Of a DNA stretch of 28,940 nucleotides, positions 1 to 6,790 are shown in pieces (the first letter of the stretch is position 1; every line of letters begins with the position of its first letter). Under the pieces are notes generated by a model, which saw only the letters and a program-made list of their open reading frames with translations, searched no databases and was not told where the DNA came from. Source of the stretch: Acetomicrobium sp. UBA3949 (GTDB taxonomy: Bacteria; Synergistota; Synergistia; Synergistales; Acetomicrobiaceae); the NCBI GenBank assembly GCA_002385485.1, contig DGDP01000089.1:1-28940 (forward strand), given 5' to 3'. A program made the position numbers and the translations under genes.

Positions 1-185
1 TCTTCCAGAGTCTTTGCGTAACTTTGCGCGACCTTGCCGGACTTTGAGTGAAAACTCCCGGCTATGATGGCTCCGCAAGTGTCCATCAGGCATCGTTTAG
101 TTTGATGGATGACCTCTTTTGGCAAATTTTCGTAAGATGCCCTTTGTACAAAATCTGCCAGCCTTTCGGAGACGGTCTTCGTCAT
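1..185 (-). CDS. MmgE/PrpD family protein, N-terminal part only (cut by window edge)
   Basis: An open frame of 61 codons starts at the ATG at 185-183 and runs off the left edge. The start has a GGGAGG ribosome site lying inside the end of the preceding DUF4387 gene, 2 bp away, so the two are translationally linked. The visible residues (LADFV...YENLPKEVI...TKRCLMDTCGAIIAG) align along their length with residues 15-49 of the MmgE/PrpD protein encoded at 511-1911, including the D-x-x-x-x-x-x-AG element at the start of the all-helical domain. The family contains 2-methylcitrate dehydratase, cis-aconitate decarboxylase and relatives; the substrate cannot be told from this fragment. It would be the fourth gene of the leftward operon and a second paralogue of the family within it. 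Confidence 0.8.
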   Translation of the reverse strand, partial: MTKTVSERLADFVQRASYENLPKEVIHQTKRCLMDTCGAIIAGSFHSKSGKVAQSYAKTLE

Positions 186-187
186 TG

Positions 188-514
188 CTAGTCCTCCCAA
201 GGTATTTCAAGCGAAAAGAGGGGAGCGTACTGCTGACAGCCGTAGACGTCCGTTTCGGCAGGTCCGCTGCTTGGGATCGGGCGCTGATAATTTGCCTTGA
301 TGCCCATGCCCGGATCGAAGAACATGAAGTCTAAGATCTTTTCGGGTTCTACGTTATAAGCCTTGGCTATCGCCTCCCTCGTTATGGCTCCGCTTTTTTT
401 TACCCTTTCGTAAATTTCTCGGTCATCAAATATTATCTCCAGGGTTATCATGAAGCTTCCAGCATTCTTGCTCCTGACGGTTCTGGCTAAATCACAGATA
501 TTTTTTGTCTTCAT
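188..514 (-). CDS. DUF4387 family protein
   Basis: This 108-residue protein has the hallmarks of the DUF4387 family: an N-terminal DLARTVRSKNAG element (residues 8-19), an acidic LEIIFDD stretch, and a C-terminal DVYGCQQYAPL element (89-99). The ATG at 514 overlaps the TGA of the upstream MmgE/PrpD gene as ATGA and has GGGAGG eight bases upstream. An in-frame TTG two codons earlier lacks this spacing, so the ATG was chosen. There is no signal peptide or membrane segment. The family has no established biochemical role; it commonly accompanies AtuA/DUF1446 proteins, as it does here, which suggests it is a partner or small subunit of the AtuA-type protein. That last point is inference. Confidence 0.85.
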   Translation of the reverse strand: MKTKNICDLARTVRSKNAGSFMITLEIIFDDREIYERVKKSGAITREAIAKAYNVEPEKILDFMFFDPGMGIKANYQRPIPSSGPAETDVYGCQQYAPLFSLEIPWED

Positions 515-1911
515 GAACAAAACCTCCCAAAGTGTTCAATAATCTCTCTGTAACTTTGACTTTCAATATCCCCCTCTACTGTCATCTTCCACAGGCCTTC
601 GAAAAAGGCGTTGGGGTAGTAGGGGGATAACATGGCTTGCAGCTTTTTCTTTAAGTCTTCGTCGGTAACGGGAAATTCAGGCTCTCCCTTGGCGACGGGG
701 ATGTATTTTTCAAAGCTTCGGCCGTCTTTTAAAACTACTTTCATATGGGCACCCCTTTCTTCGGGGTACAAATCGTTTAATTTTTGGTCTTCTATTACGC
801 GAACTTTTTCTGCCAAGGAGATGAGCTTCGGATCGTTTAACGTCTCAGGTGTATAGTCTTGTAGCGTTACATTTCCTCGGGTCAATGCTATGGCCACAGC
901 AAAGGGCAGGCTGAACATGGCCTCCTGCAGGGTCTTTGGCACCTGTATCCGGCCAACTTCCACGATGCCAAGCCTGTAAGTTTTGACTTCGATGGATTCT
1001 ATATCGGCCGGTTCACAGGATAGCGTTTCCCTGGCCTCCCGCGCCAGGTCTATGGCGGCATGACAATGTCTGCAGGTGGGATAAAGCTTCGTGTAAGTAT
1101 AGAGGATCTCAAATCGGGTTCCAAGGTCTCCTACTAAGGCTTCGGTGGAGTAATTCGAATCGCACATGGCCTTAAGCCAGCCGTGTTCTCCCTCAAAAAG
1201 GGTCCTGGGGGATTTGGCACCGCGCTTTGCTAAGTCTGCTGCCAGGACGCCTGCGGAGGCAGACTTTCCGGGCTGAAGGGGCTTTACGCCTGGATGGTCG
1301 TGAAGCATTTCTTGTAATCCTGCGCTTTGAAGCCCGCCCATTGATATGGCGTAAGCCGTCTTTTCTTCGTCCAAGTTTAAAAGCTTCGCACATGCTGCAG
1401 CAGCGCCTAAAGAGCCGCACGTTCCTGTCGAATGGAACCCTCTTTTAAGGTGCGCGGGGTTTATCGCCCTGGCTGCCCGAAGCATCATGTCGTAGCCGAT
1501 GACTATGGCTAAAAGAATATTGGCATATGAGCTTTTCTCCCTTTCGGCTACGGCCAGCACGGCAGGCATGATTGCCACGGCAGGATGTGACGTTCCCCAC
1601 CTGTGGCCGTCGTCGAGCTCTATAGCGTGGGCCATTACTCCCATTCCGAGGGCGGTGTTTTGGGCGGGCATCTTTCTGCCCACGCAAAGTAAAGTCGACT
1701 CAGGCTTGCCTCCGAGCTCCACAAGGTAGGGATTTACCGCCTCGGCCAGCTCTCCCACGTAGAAACCTGCAGCCAACTCGCTCAAGAAGTCTACCAGTGA
1801 ACGTTTTGCTTTCTCGATGACTTCGGCTGGAACTTCGTCATACGACAGCGAGGCGTAGTAGCGGGCAAGTTTGCAGAGCAACGTATCCTTTTCGTCCCTC
1901 GGCGTGCTCAT
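511..1911 (-). CDS. MmgE/PrpD family protein (2-methylcitrate dehydratase-like)
   Basis: The 466-residue product is full length for the MmgE/PrpD family. Visible elements are the helical-domain entry (residues 15-49), an ELDDGH...HP element (98-110) matching the acidic and His residues of the family active-site region, GFHSTGTCGSLGAA (158-171), the KPLQPGKSASAG segment (210-221) and a C-terminal YPTCRHCHAA segment of the lid domain. Characterised relatives dehydrate 2-methylcitrate or decarboxylate cis-aconitate; several members act on other carboxylates, so only the family is called. The ATG sits 2 bp after the stop of the AtuA-like gene and its own stop overlaps the next start, making it the second gene of the leftward operon. 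It is soluble with no signal peptide. Confidence 0.9.
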   Translation of the reverse strand: MSTPRDEKDTLLCKLARYYASLSYDEVPAEVIEKAKRSLVDFLSELAAGFYVGELAEAVNPYLVELGGKPESTLLCVGRKMPAQNTALGMGVMAHAIELDDGHRWGTSHPAVAIMPAVLAVAEREKSSYANILLAIVIGYDMMLRAARAINPAHLKRGFHSTGTCGSLGAAAACAKLLNLDEEKTAYAISMGGLQSAGLQEMLHDHPGVKPLQPGKSASAGVLAADLAKRGAKSPRTLFEGEHGWLKAMCDSNYSTEALVGDLGTRFEILYTYTKLYPTCRHCHAAIDLAREARETLSCEPADIESIEVKTYRLGIVEVGRIQVPKTLQEAMFSLPFAVAIALTRGNVTLQDYTPETLNDPKLISLAEKVRVIEDQKLNDLYPEERGAHMKVVLKDGRSFEKYIPVAKGEPEFPVTDEDLKKKLQAMLSPYYPNAFFEGLWKMTVEGDIESQSYREIIEHFGRFCS

Positions 1912-1913
1912 CG

Positions 1914-3296
1914 TTACCTTCCCCTAACAGTTTCAAAGGAGAATCTGAATATCTTGTCGTCCAGCGGATCGTCCAATCGCAGGAGGTGGTCTACCGTCCA
2001 TTTATAGCATTTGTTTTTGGGATAAAGCGGTTCGTCAGTAAGAAGTGCCACCGATCCGCCGGAGGAATTCATCTGCCCGGGATAGCTCATGTAGAAAAAG
2101 CGGAATTTGGCGCACTTTGCCACGGAGGTGGCAAGCTCCTGATCCTTCGATATGGCTTCGATCACTACGGCTAATTCGTGGCTCGTTATCCGCTCTTGCG
2201 GTTCGAAATCCTTCATGATGGCGTTTTTGCCGTAAACGTGAAAGTAAAGTTCGTAGTCTCCGTCCCTGTGGGGTCCTATGATCTGAGAGACCTTCTTTCG
2301 GGTGTCCACCAATATTTGGTCGATGTTTGCGATGGCCCTCGTGTCCCTGATTCCGACCAGGTGATACACCCTGTAGCCCACCTCGCCGGCTCCCTCCAGC
2401 TTCACCTTGTAGGTTCCGTCGGGGGAGGGGACGAATTTGCTCCCATAAACCCTGGTGATGCGGTCCGTTTCGGCGACGTACTCGGATTCGTGCATGTCCA
2501 AAATCCCGCCGGGCACACCTTGTACGAAGGGGTTTGTCCTCTCGTACATCGAGTGGGCCGCCACGCTGTGGGGCGTTGCCCGCTGTGCCGGATGCATGGG
2601 CTCTATCGAAAAGTATTCTTTGGTGACAGTCGCGATGATGGATTCCTTCACCATCTGGGGCCAGCAGACCAGCGATGCACATTCGGCAGCTTTGCCCATA
2701 TGCAGGCTGATGCCCTTGGGGAAGCCCTTATAGATGGGGTAGGCTGCCAAGACAGCGTCGTCGCAGGCCCTGCCCGCTAAAATTACGTCTGCGCCTTCTT
2801 CCAGGGCGTGTACGATCTGCTCTATGCCCATGGATGCCGTTACGTTTGTCGTCTCGTTTAAGACTTCTTCGGTAAGTTCGTAGGGAGCTTCGAGAGGTTC
2901 GATATCCTTGAGCCTTCTTTGAAGCTCCTCCTTGCTGACCTGAGAGTATATCAAGGCCATTTTGAAGGGCTCCAACCCATGTTTTTTGGCCAGCCTTCTG
3001 ATGATATCGGCGTATCTGTCCACTGCGCTGTCGGTTCCTGTTGTGCTGCAGGAGCCAACTATCATGGGGACGTTTCTTTTTCTGCTTTCTACCAGGAGAA
3101 GTTCTAGGTCGTGTTCCTCCCATTCGATTGGGTTGTGGGGCATGTCGGCGCCCAAAAAGGTGGGGCCTGCATCGGCAGTGCCTGCATCTGCGGCGAAACA
3201 ATCGATCTGACGTTTCACTCCTTCGTAAAAGGATCCCTCCTCGATTATGTTATCGCCCAAATTTCCCGTTGACACCAATAACGAAACCTTTTCCAA
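1914..3296 (-). CDS. Acyclic terpene utilisation AtuA family protein (DUF1446)
   Basis: The 460-residue product carries the AtuA/DUF1446 pattern: an N-terminal LVSTGNLGDN (7-16), GPTFLGADMP (44-53), GSCSTTGTDSAVDRY (81-95), VILAGRACDDAV (171-182) and GKAAECASL (201-209). The family is named for AtuA of acyclic terpene (citronellol/geraniol) utilisation, but its reaction is unknown and most members lie outside terpene clusters. The start is a TTG preceded by GGAGGG seven bases upstream. It is the first gene of the leftward operon AtuA - MmgE/PrpD - DUF4387 - MmgE/PrpD. None of the usual acyclic-terpene catabolic genes (geranyl-CoA carboxylase, citronellyl-CoA dehydrogenase) are visible, so a role in carboxylate metabolism fits better than terpene breakdown. 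Confidence 0.85.
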   Translation of the reverse strand: MEKVSLLVSTGNLGDNIIEEGSFYEGVKRQIDCFAADAGTADAGPTFLGADMPHNPIEWEEHDLELLLVESRKRNVPMIVGSCSTTGTDSAVDRYADIIRRLAKKHGLEPFKMALIYSQVSKEELQRRLKDIEPLEAPYELTEEVLNETTNVTASMGIEQIVHALEEGADVILAGRACDDAVLAAYPIYKGFPKGISLHMGKAAECASLVCWPQMVKESIIATVTKEYFSIEPMHPAQRATPHSVAAHSMYERTNPFVQGVPGGILDMHESEYVAETDRITRVYGSKFVPSPDGTYKVKLEGAGEVGYRVYHLVGIRDTRAIANIDQILVDTRKKVSQIIGPHRDGDYELYFHVYGKNAIMKDFEPQERITSHELAVVIEAISKDQELATSVAKCAKFRFFYMSYPGQMNSSGGSVALLTDEPLYPKNKCYKWTVDHLLRLDDPLDDKIFRFSFETVRGR

Positions 3297-3362
3297 TTCG
3301 ATCCCTCCGATCGTGATGCCCTTTGCATCATAATAACGGATATATATTTCCTATCTTTGTCG

Positions 3363-3391
3363 AGCTTATCACTCCTTTACCTTTAAGTCAA
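3363..3391 (-). promoter_or_regulatory. Predicted sigma-70 promoter of the AtuA operon
   Basis: On the minus strand a TTGACT -35 element (3391-3386) is followed by a 17-bp spacer and a TAAGCT -10 element (3368-3363). It points into the AtuA-like gene about 60 bp away. One copy of the TTAGYGRT motif (3408-3421) lies just upstream of the -35. Confidence 0.55.
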
Positions 3392-3407
3392 TATATGAAA
3401 AAGGGTT

Positions 3408-3688
3408 ATATCGCTAAAAATTTATCAATTTGTCTTTGACCAAATGATACTATGCATATATATGTATTGTGCCGGTCATGACATTTCTTTTTATTGATAA
3501 GCAAGGAAACTAACTCAATTAGCGGCGAAACGAAGGAGATACAGAGGTGTCTCGCCTTCAAAGACCGCCGGAACCTACGTTATATTAGTGATGTTTTTGT
3601 TCGCCCTAGGGATATTAAGAGACATCATCGATATCACTAAAAATCATGCCATCCTACTATTGACAAAAATTATATTAGTGGTATTTTT
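3408..3688. promoter_or_regulatory. Four copies of a TTAGYGRT-type operator candidate
   Basis: Copies are at 3408-3421 (minus strand, ATTTTTAGCGATAT), 3581-3598 (plus, TATATTAGTGATGTTTTT), 3630-3646 (minus, TTTTTAGTGATATC within it) and 3671-3688 (plus, TATATTAGTGGTATTTTT). The shared core reads TTAG(T/C)G(A/G)T with AT-rich flanks. The first lies upstream of the leftward promoter; the last lies inside the spacer of the rightward promoter. The second and third copies face each other as an 8-bp inverted repeat. Binding by a dedicated regulator is inferred. Confidence 0.5.
3660..3687 (+). promoter_or_regulatory. Predicted sigma-70 promoter of the rightward operon
   Basis: TTGACA (3660-3665), a 16-bp spacer and TATTTT (3682-3687). 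A TTAGTGGT motif copy occupies the spacer and start of the -10. Transcription would begin near 3695, leaving a leader of roughly 105 bases before the GTG start at 3802. Confidence 0.5.
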
Positions 3689-3801
3689 AAAACAACCAAT
3701 GGAAAGACACTTCCAATATTGCATGCTTGAATAACTATCTTACCTTAAAACATCAAAACATCGCCCACTCCTATACGAAAGAGACGACAGGGGGCATCGA
3801 T

Positions 3802-5058
3802 GTGGGAAAGACGATTGTCGAAAAGATAATTTCCGGTCACGTCGGCGAAGAGGTTAAGGCAGGAGATTATTGCGTGGTACCCGTAGATATGTTGATGTGT
3901 CACGACGCCACGGGCCCGCTTGCGATCAAGGCCTTCAGGGAATTTGAAAGGGAAAGGGTGTGGGACCCCACAAAGGTTGCCTTCGTCCTTGACCACGCCA
4001 CGCCAAGTCCAAACGAAAGGATCAGCGGTCTCCACGACATGTTGAGAAGCTTCGCGAAGGAGCAGGGAATAAGGTTCTTCGACGTCGGCGAAGGGATCTG
4101 TCATCAACTGATGTTGGAGAAGGGGATGGTCTTGCCTGGCGACATCGCCCTCGGGACCGACTCTCATACCTGCACTTACGGTGCCGTCGGGGCATTTTCC
4201 TTCGGCATAGGATCAACCGACGCAAGCGGCGTGCTCCTTACGGGCAAATTATGGCTTAAGGTCCCCCAGACCATGAAGATCGTCGTCGAAAAGGGGCTAA
4301 CCCGTGGAGTCTATCCCAAGGACCTCATGCTTCACATCATAGGAATATTGAAATCCGACGGGGCAGACTACCTCTGTCTCGAATTTACAGGCAGCTGCAT
4401 CGACGACATGTCAATGGGAGGCAGGATGACGCTTTGTAACATGGCGATCGAAGCTGGGGCCAAAGGGGGGATAGTTCCGCCAGATGAGAAGACGCTCGAA
4501 TGGGTTCGCAGCCGTTCATCTCGTTTCTTTACTCCCAAGTTGAGCGACGCAGATGCAAATTTCGTAGATGTTCTTCATATCGATGCAGCTACCCTCCAAC
4601 CTAAGGTGGCCTTTCCCCACGCCGTCGACAACGTCCATCCCGTGGACGAAGCCATCGGAATTCCCGTACAGCAGGTCTTCATAGGCACCTGCACCAACGG
4701 ACGTTTGGAGGATTTAAAGGAAGCCGAAAGTATCTTAAGAGGGCGGAAGGTAAATGATTCTGTCAGGCTGCTGCTATGTCCTGCTTCGAGGGAGGTTATG
4801 CTTGAGGCCGCAAAGCAGGGCATCATAGCCTCCCTGGTCGAAGCAGGAGCTACGCTCATCCCGCCGGGGTGCGGACCCTGTCCGGGTACACATCTTGGCG
4901 TGCCGGGAGAGGGAGAAAACGTCATCTCCACGGCTAACAGAAACTTTAAGGGCCGAATGGGCAACAACAAGTCGAACATATATTTGGCCTCACCCGCTAC
5001 GTGCGCAGCTTCGGCGATAGAGGGCAGAATAGCCGACCCCAGAAAGTACTTGGACTGA
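3802..5058 (+). CDS. Aconitase/3-isopropylmalate dehydratase family, large subunit
   Basis: The 418-residue product is a LeuC/HacA-type large subunit of a [4Fe-4S] hydro-lyase. The three cluster cysteines are visible as GTCTNG (Cys297) and CGPCPG (Cys357, Cys360), and the HDATGP, DHATPSPN and GTDSHTCTYGA active-site segments are intact. The frame is open from a TTG at 3727, but the GTG at 3802 has AGGGGG seven bases upstream and gives the family-typical start MGKTIVEKI with normal length, so it was chosen. The small subunit follows 23 bp later. LeuA, LeuB and other branched-chain biosynthesis genes are absent; a TRAP transporter and a PEP-mutase-type lyase are present. Substrates to consider are therefore dimethylmaleate (as DmdAB of nicotinate fermentation), citraconate or a methylaconitate, rather than isopropylmalate. 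Which one is not decidable from sequence. Confidence 0.92.
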   Translation: MGKTIVEKIISGHVGEEVKAGDYCVVPVDMLMCHDATGPLAIKAFREFERERVWDPTKVAFVLDHATPSPNERISGLHDMLRSFAKEQGIRFFDVGEGICHQLMLEKGMVLPGDIALGTDSHTCTYGAVGAFSFGIGSTDASGVLLTGKLWLKVPQTMKIVVEKGLTRGVYPKDLMLHIIGILKSDGADYLCLEFTGSCIDDMSMGGRMTLCNMAIEAGAKGGIVPPDEKTLEWVRSRSSRFFTPKLSDADANFVDVLHIDAATLQPKVAFPHAVDNVHPVDEAIGIPVQQVFIGTCTNGRLEDLKEAESILRGRKVNDSVRLLLCPASREVMLEAAKQGIIASLVEAGATLIPPGCGPCPGTHLGVPGEGENVISTANRNFKGRMGNNKSNIYLASPATCAASAIEGRIADPRKYLD

Positions 5059-5081
5059 AGTCGGCAGAAAGGTGATGGAAG

Positions 5082-5588
5082 ATGAGCGATCTTTTATTGA
5101 AGGGAAAGGCCCACAAGTTTGGCGATGACGTAAACACCGACTACATAATAGCCGGCAAATACACAAAAACCTTGAATTTAAGCGATCTGGCAGCCCATTT
5201 GTTCGAGGACATCGACCCCGAATTTTCGAAGAAATTGAAGGGCGGAGACATGGTCGTGGCAGGCAGAAACTTCGGCTGCGGCTCCTCGCGCGAACAGGCT
5301 CCCATCGCTATAAAGGAATCGGGCGTATCAGCTGTGCTGGCGAAGTCCTTTGCCAGGATTTTCTTCAGAAATGCCATCAACATCGGCCTTCCCGCCCTGG
5401 TGTGTGATAGCGACGAAATAGATGACGGAGACGAACTTGAGGTGGACCTGGAAAGCGGGTTTGTTTTGAACATATCTAAGGACATAAAAATTCCCATGGA
5501 AAAGATGCCCGATATTATGAAAGCCATCTTAAAAGAAGGAGGATTGGTACCTTACCTTAAGAAGTACGGGGATTTCGCGGCAGGATAA
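5082..5588 (+). CDS. Aconitase/3-isopropylmalate dehydratase family, small subunit
   Basis: This 168-residue swivel-domain subunit pairs with the large subunit encoded just upstream. It has the DDVNTDYIIAGKYT segment (15-28) and the NFGCGSSREQAP loop (63-74) that binds the substrate carboxylates. The substrate-specificity loop after the helix reads YTKT (27-30), where leucine-pathway enzymes usually have a YL-type sequence; this is a hint, not proof, of another substrate. The ATG has AGGTGA about seven bases upstream. No terminator is seen in the 88 bp before the TAXI receptor gene, so co-transcription with the transporter is likely. Confidence 0.92.
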   Translation: MSDLLLKGKAHKFGDDVNTDYIIAGKYTKTLNLSDLAAHLFEDIDPEFSKKLKGGDMVVAGRNFGCGSSREQAPIAIKESGVSAVLAKSFARIFFRNAINIGLPALVCDSDEIDDGDELEVDLESGFVLNISKDIKIPMEKMPDIMKAILKEGGLVPYLKKYGDFAAG

Positions 5589-5676
5589 GTGTAGGGTCTA
5601 AATTCGAAAAAGCGGTATGCAGCGAGTCTTGAAGGGAAGATATTTTGAGCAGTCATAATTTAAGGAGGGGAGAAAG

Positions 5677-6687
5677 ATGAGAAAGAAAGGATTTTGGTTC
5701 CTTTTCTTCGCCACAGCCTTATGTCTTTTAACTTCGCCGGCAATGGCGGAAAAACAATACCTCAACATGGGAAGCACGTCCTCCACCTCGGGGGTCTATG
5801 CCTGGTGCGTCGCTACGGCAAATGTGATAAACGAGGCCCAAAACGACATTCAGGTTACGGTCATCGAAAGCGGCGCAGCCCTCGATAACTTGAGAAAGAT
5901 CAAGTCGGGGGTGTTCGATTTTGCGTTATGTGTGGATCTGCCTTCTGCCTATCAAATGGTGAAGGGCATGGATACCTTCGAAAAGGAGAAGTGGGAAGAC
6001 GTTCGCTGGCTTTTCATGCGCAATATTACTGCCGATCGTCTGTACGTGAGAAAGGACTCAGGCGTCATTACCTTTAAAGAGCTGAAGGGCAAGAAGTTCA
6101 GCCCCGGCATCCCCGGCTCCGCATCGGCCGACTATGTCTTTAAATTTAACGAACTCCTTAAAGTCGGGGTAGACCTCGTTCCTGCAGCCTACGGAGATGC
6201 CATAGATTCCTTGAAAAACGGAAGGATAGTGGGACTTCAAAAGACATCACCCCTGGACAGCCTGGATGCTTCCATGATCGAGGTCAACTTCACCCTTCCC
6301 ATCACGGTCATAGGTTACAGCGAAGATGACGTGGCTAAGATAAGGGAGCGTTACCCCTACATGATCTTCCTCGAGACACCCAAGGGCAAGATCAAGCAGT
6401 TGCCGGACGTGGGACCCGTCATGGAAGAGTGTGCCATCGTAGGGGCCGTAGCATCGGTCAATCTGCCAGAGGAAATCGGGTATCAAATCGTTAAAGCCTA
6501 CGTCGAAGGTTTCGATGAAGTGGCATCCGCCTATCCCGCAATTAAGGGTTGGGACCCCGTGGCAGATTTCTTCAAAAACGTCCCTGAGGGCGGTGAAATT
6601 TACGCTCATGCAGGTCTGATACGTTACGCCCAGGAAAGGGGCATCGAAGTTCCTGAGAGGTTTATACCTCCTGAATACAAAAAGTAG
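5677..6687 (+). CDS. TAXI family TRAP transporter solute-binding receptor
   Basis: The 336-residue protein starts with a clear signal peptide (charged MRKK, hydrophobic core, cleavage expected after SPAMA near residue 24). The mature start LNMGSTSSTSGVYAW and the following VIESGAALDNLRKIKSGVFDFA stretch are typical of TAXI receptors, as is LKGKKFSPGIPGSASADYV in the ligand-closing lobe. The ATG has AAGGAGGGG nine bases upstream. TAXI receptors deliver glutamate, 2-oxoglutarate or other carboxylates to fused TRAP permeases, and the permease is the next gene. The intergenic stem-loops downstream probably uncouple receptor and permease levels. Given the flanking hydratase and lyase genes the ligand is likely a dicarboxylate or tricarboxylate, which is inference. 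Confidence 0.93.
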   Translation: MRKKGFWFLFFATALCLLTSPAMAEKQYLNMGSTSSTSGVYAWCVATANVINEAQNDIQVTVIESGAALDNLRKIKSGVFDFALCVDLPSAYQMVKGMDTFEKEKWEDVRWLFMRNITADRLYVRKDSGVITFKELKGKKFSPGIPGSASADYVFKFNELLKVGVDLVPAAYGDAIDSLKNGRIVGLQKTSPLDSLDASMIEVNFTLPITVIGYSEDDVAKIRERYPYMIFLETPKGKIKQLPDVGPVMEECAIVGAVASVNLPEEIGYQIVKAYVEGFDEVASAYPAIKGWDPVADFFKNVPEGGEIYAHAGLIRYAQERGIEVPERFIPPEYKK

Positions 6688-6704
6688 ACCCAAATAAGGC
6701 AATG

Positions 6705-6776
6705 GGGCAGCCGATCATTCAGGAGGGTATATCCCTCGTCGGTTGCCCTATATATATCCCTGATATAAGGGGATAT
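6705..6776 (+). promoter_or_regulatory. Intercistronic stem-loops between TAXI receptor and permease
   Basis: A two-tier hairpin has outer arms GGGCAGCCGA (6705-6714) and TCGGTTGCCC (6739-6748), with one G-U pair, and an inner stem GAGGG/CCCTC (6723-6727, 6733-6737) with a five-base loop. A second stem ATATCCC/GGGATAT (6754-6760, 6770-6776) ends a few bases before the permease ribosome site. No U-tract follows, so this looks like an mRNA-stability or translation-tuning element, not a full terminator. Confidence 0.6.
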
Positions 6777-6790
6777 GAGAAGGAGGATCA

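Larger units (their letters stand above)
3297..3801. other. Divergent control region between the two carboxylate operons
   Basis: This 505-bp AT-rich gap separates the AtuA-like gene (leftward) from the dehydratase large-subunit gene (rightward). It contains one promoter for each direction and four copies of a TTAGYGRT-centred motif, listed separately. No credible coding sequence was found. The frame open from the TTG at 3727 is read here as leader because the following GTG at 3802 has a better ribosome site and gives the normal family start. Confidence 0.7.

Noticed and set aside
2178..2780. 200-codon open frame opposite the AtuA-like gene
   Set aside because: It is the antisense shadow of a well-supported gene, with no ribosome site and no family resemblance.
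1914..3296. Acyclic terpene degradation pathway
   Set aside because: Suggested only by the AtuA family name. No carboxylase, acyl-CoA dehydrogenase or other atu/liu genes are present.
3802..5588. Leucine biosynthesis leuCD
   Set aside because: Family fits, but no leuA, leuB or ilv genes adjoin and the operon continues with an importer and a lyase. It cannot be fully excluded without the rest of the genome.
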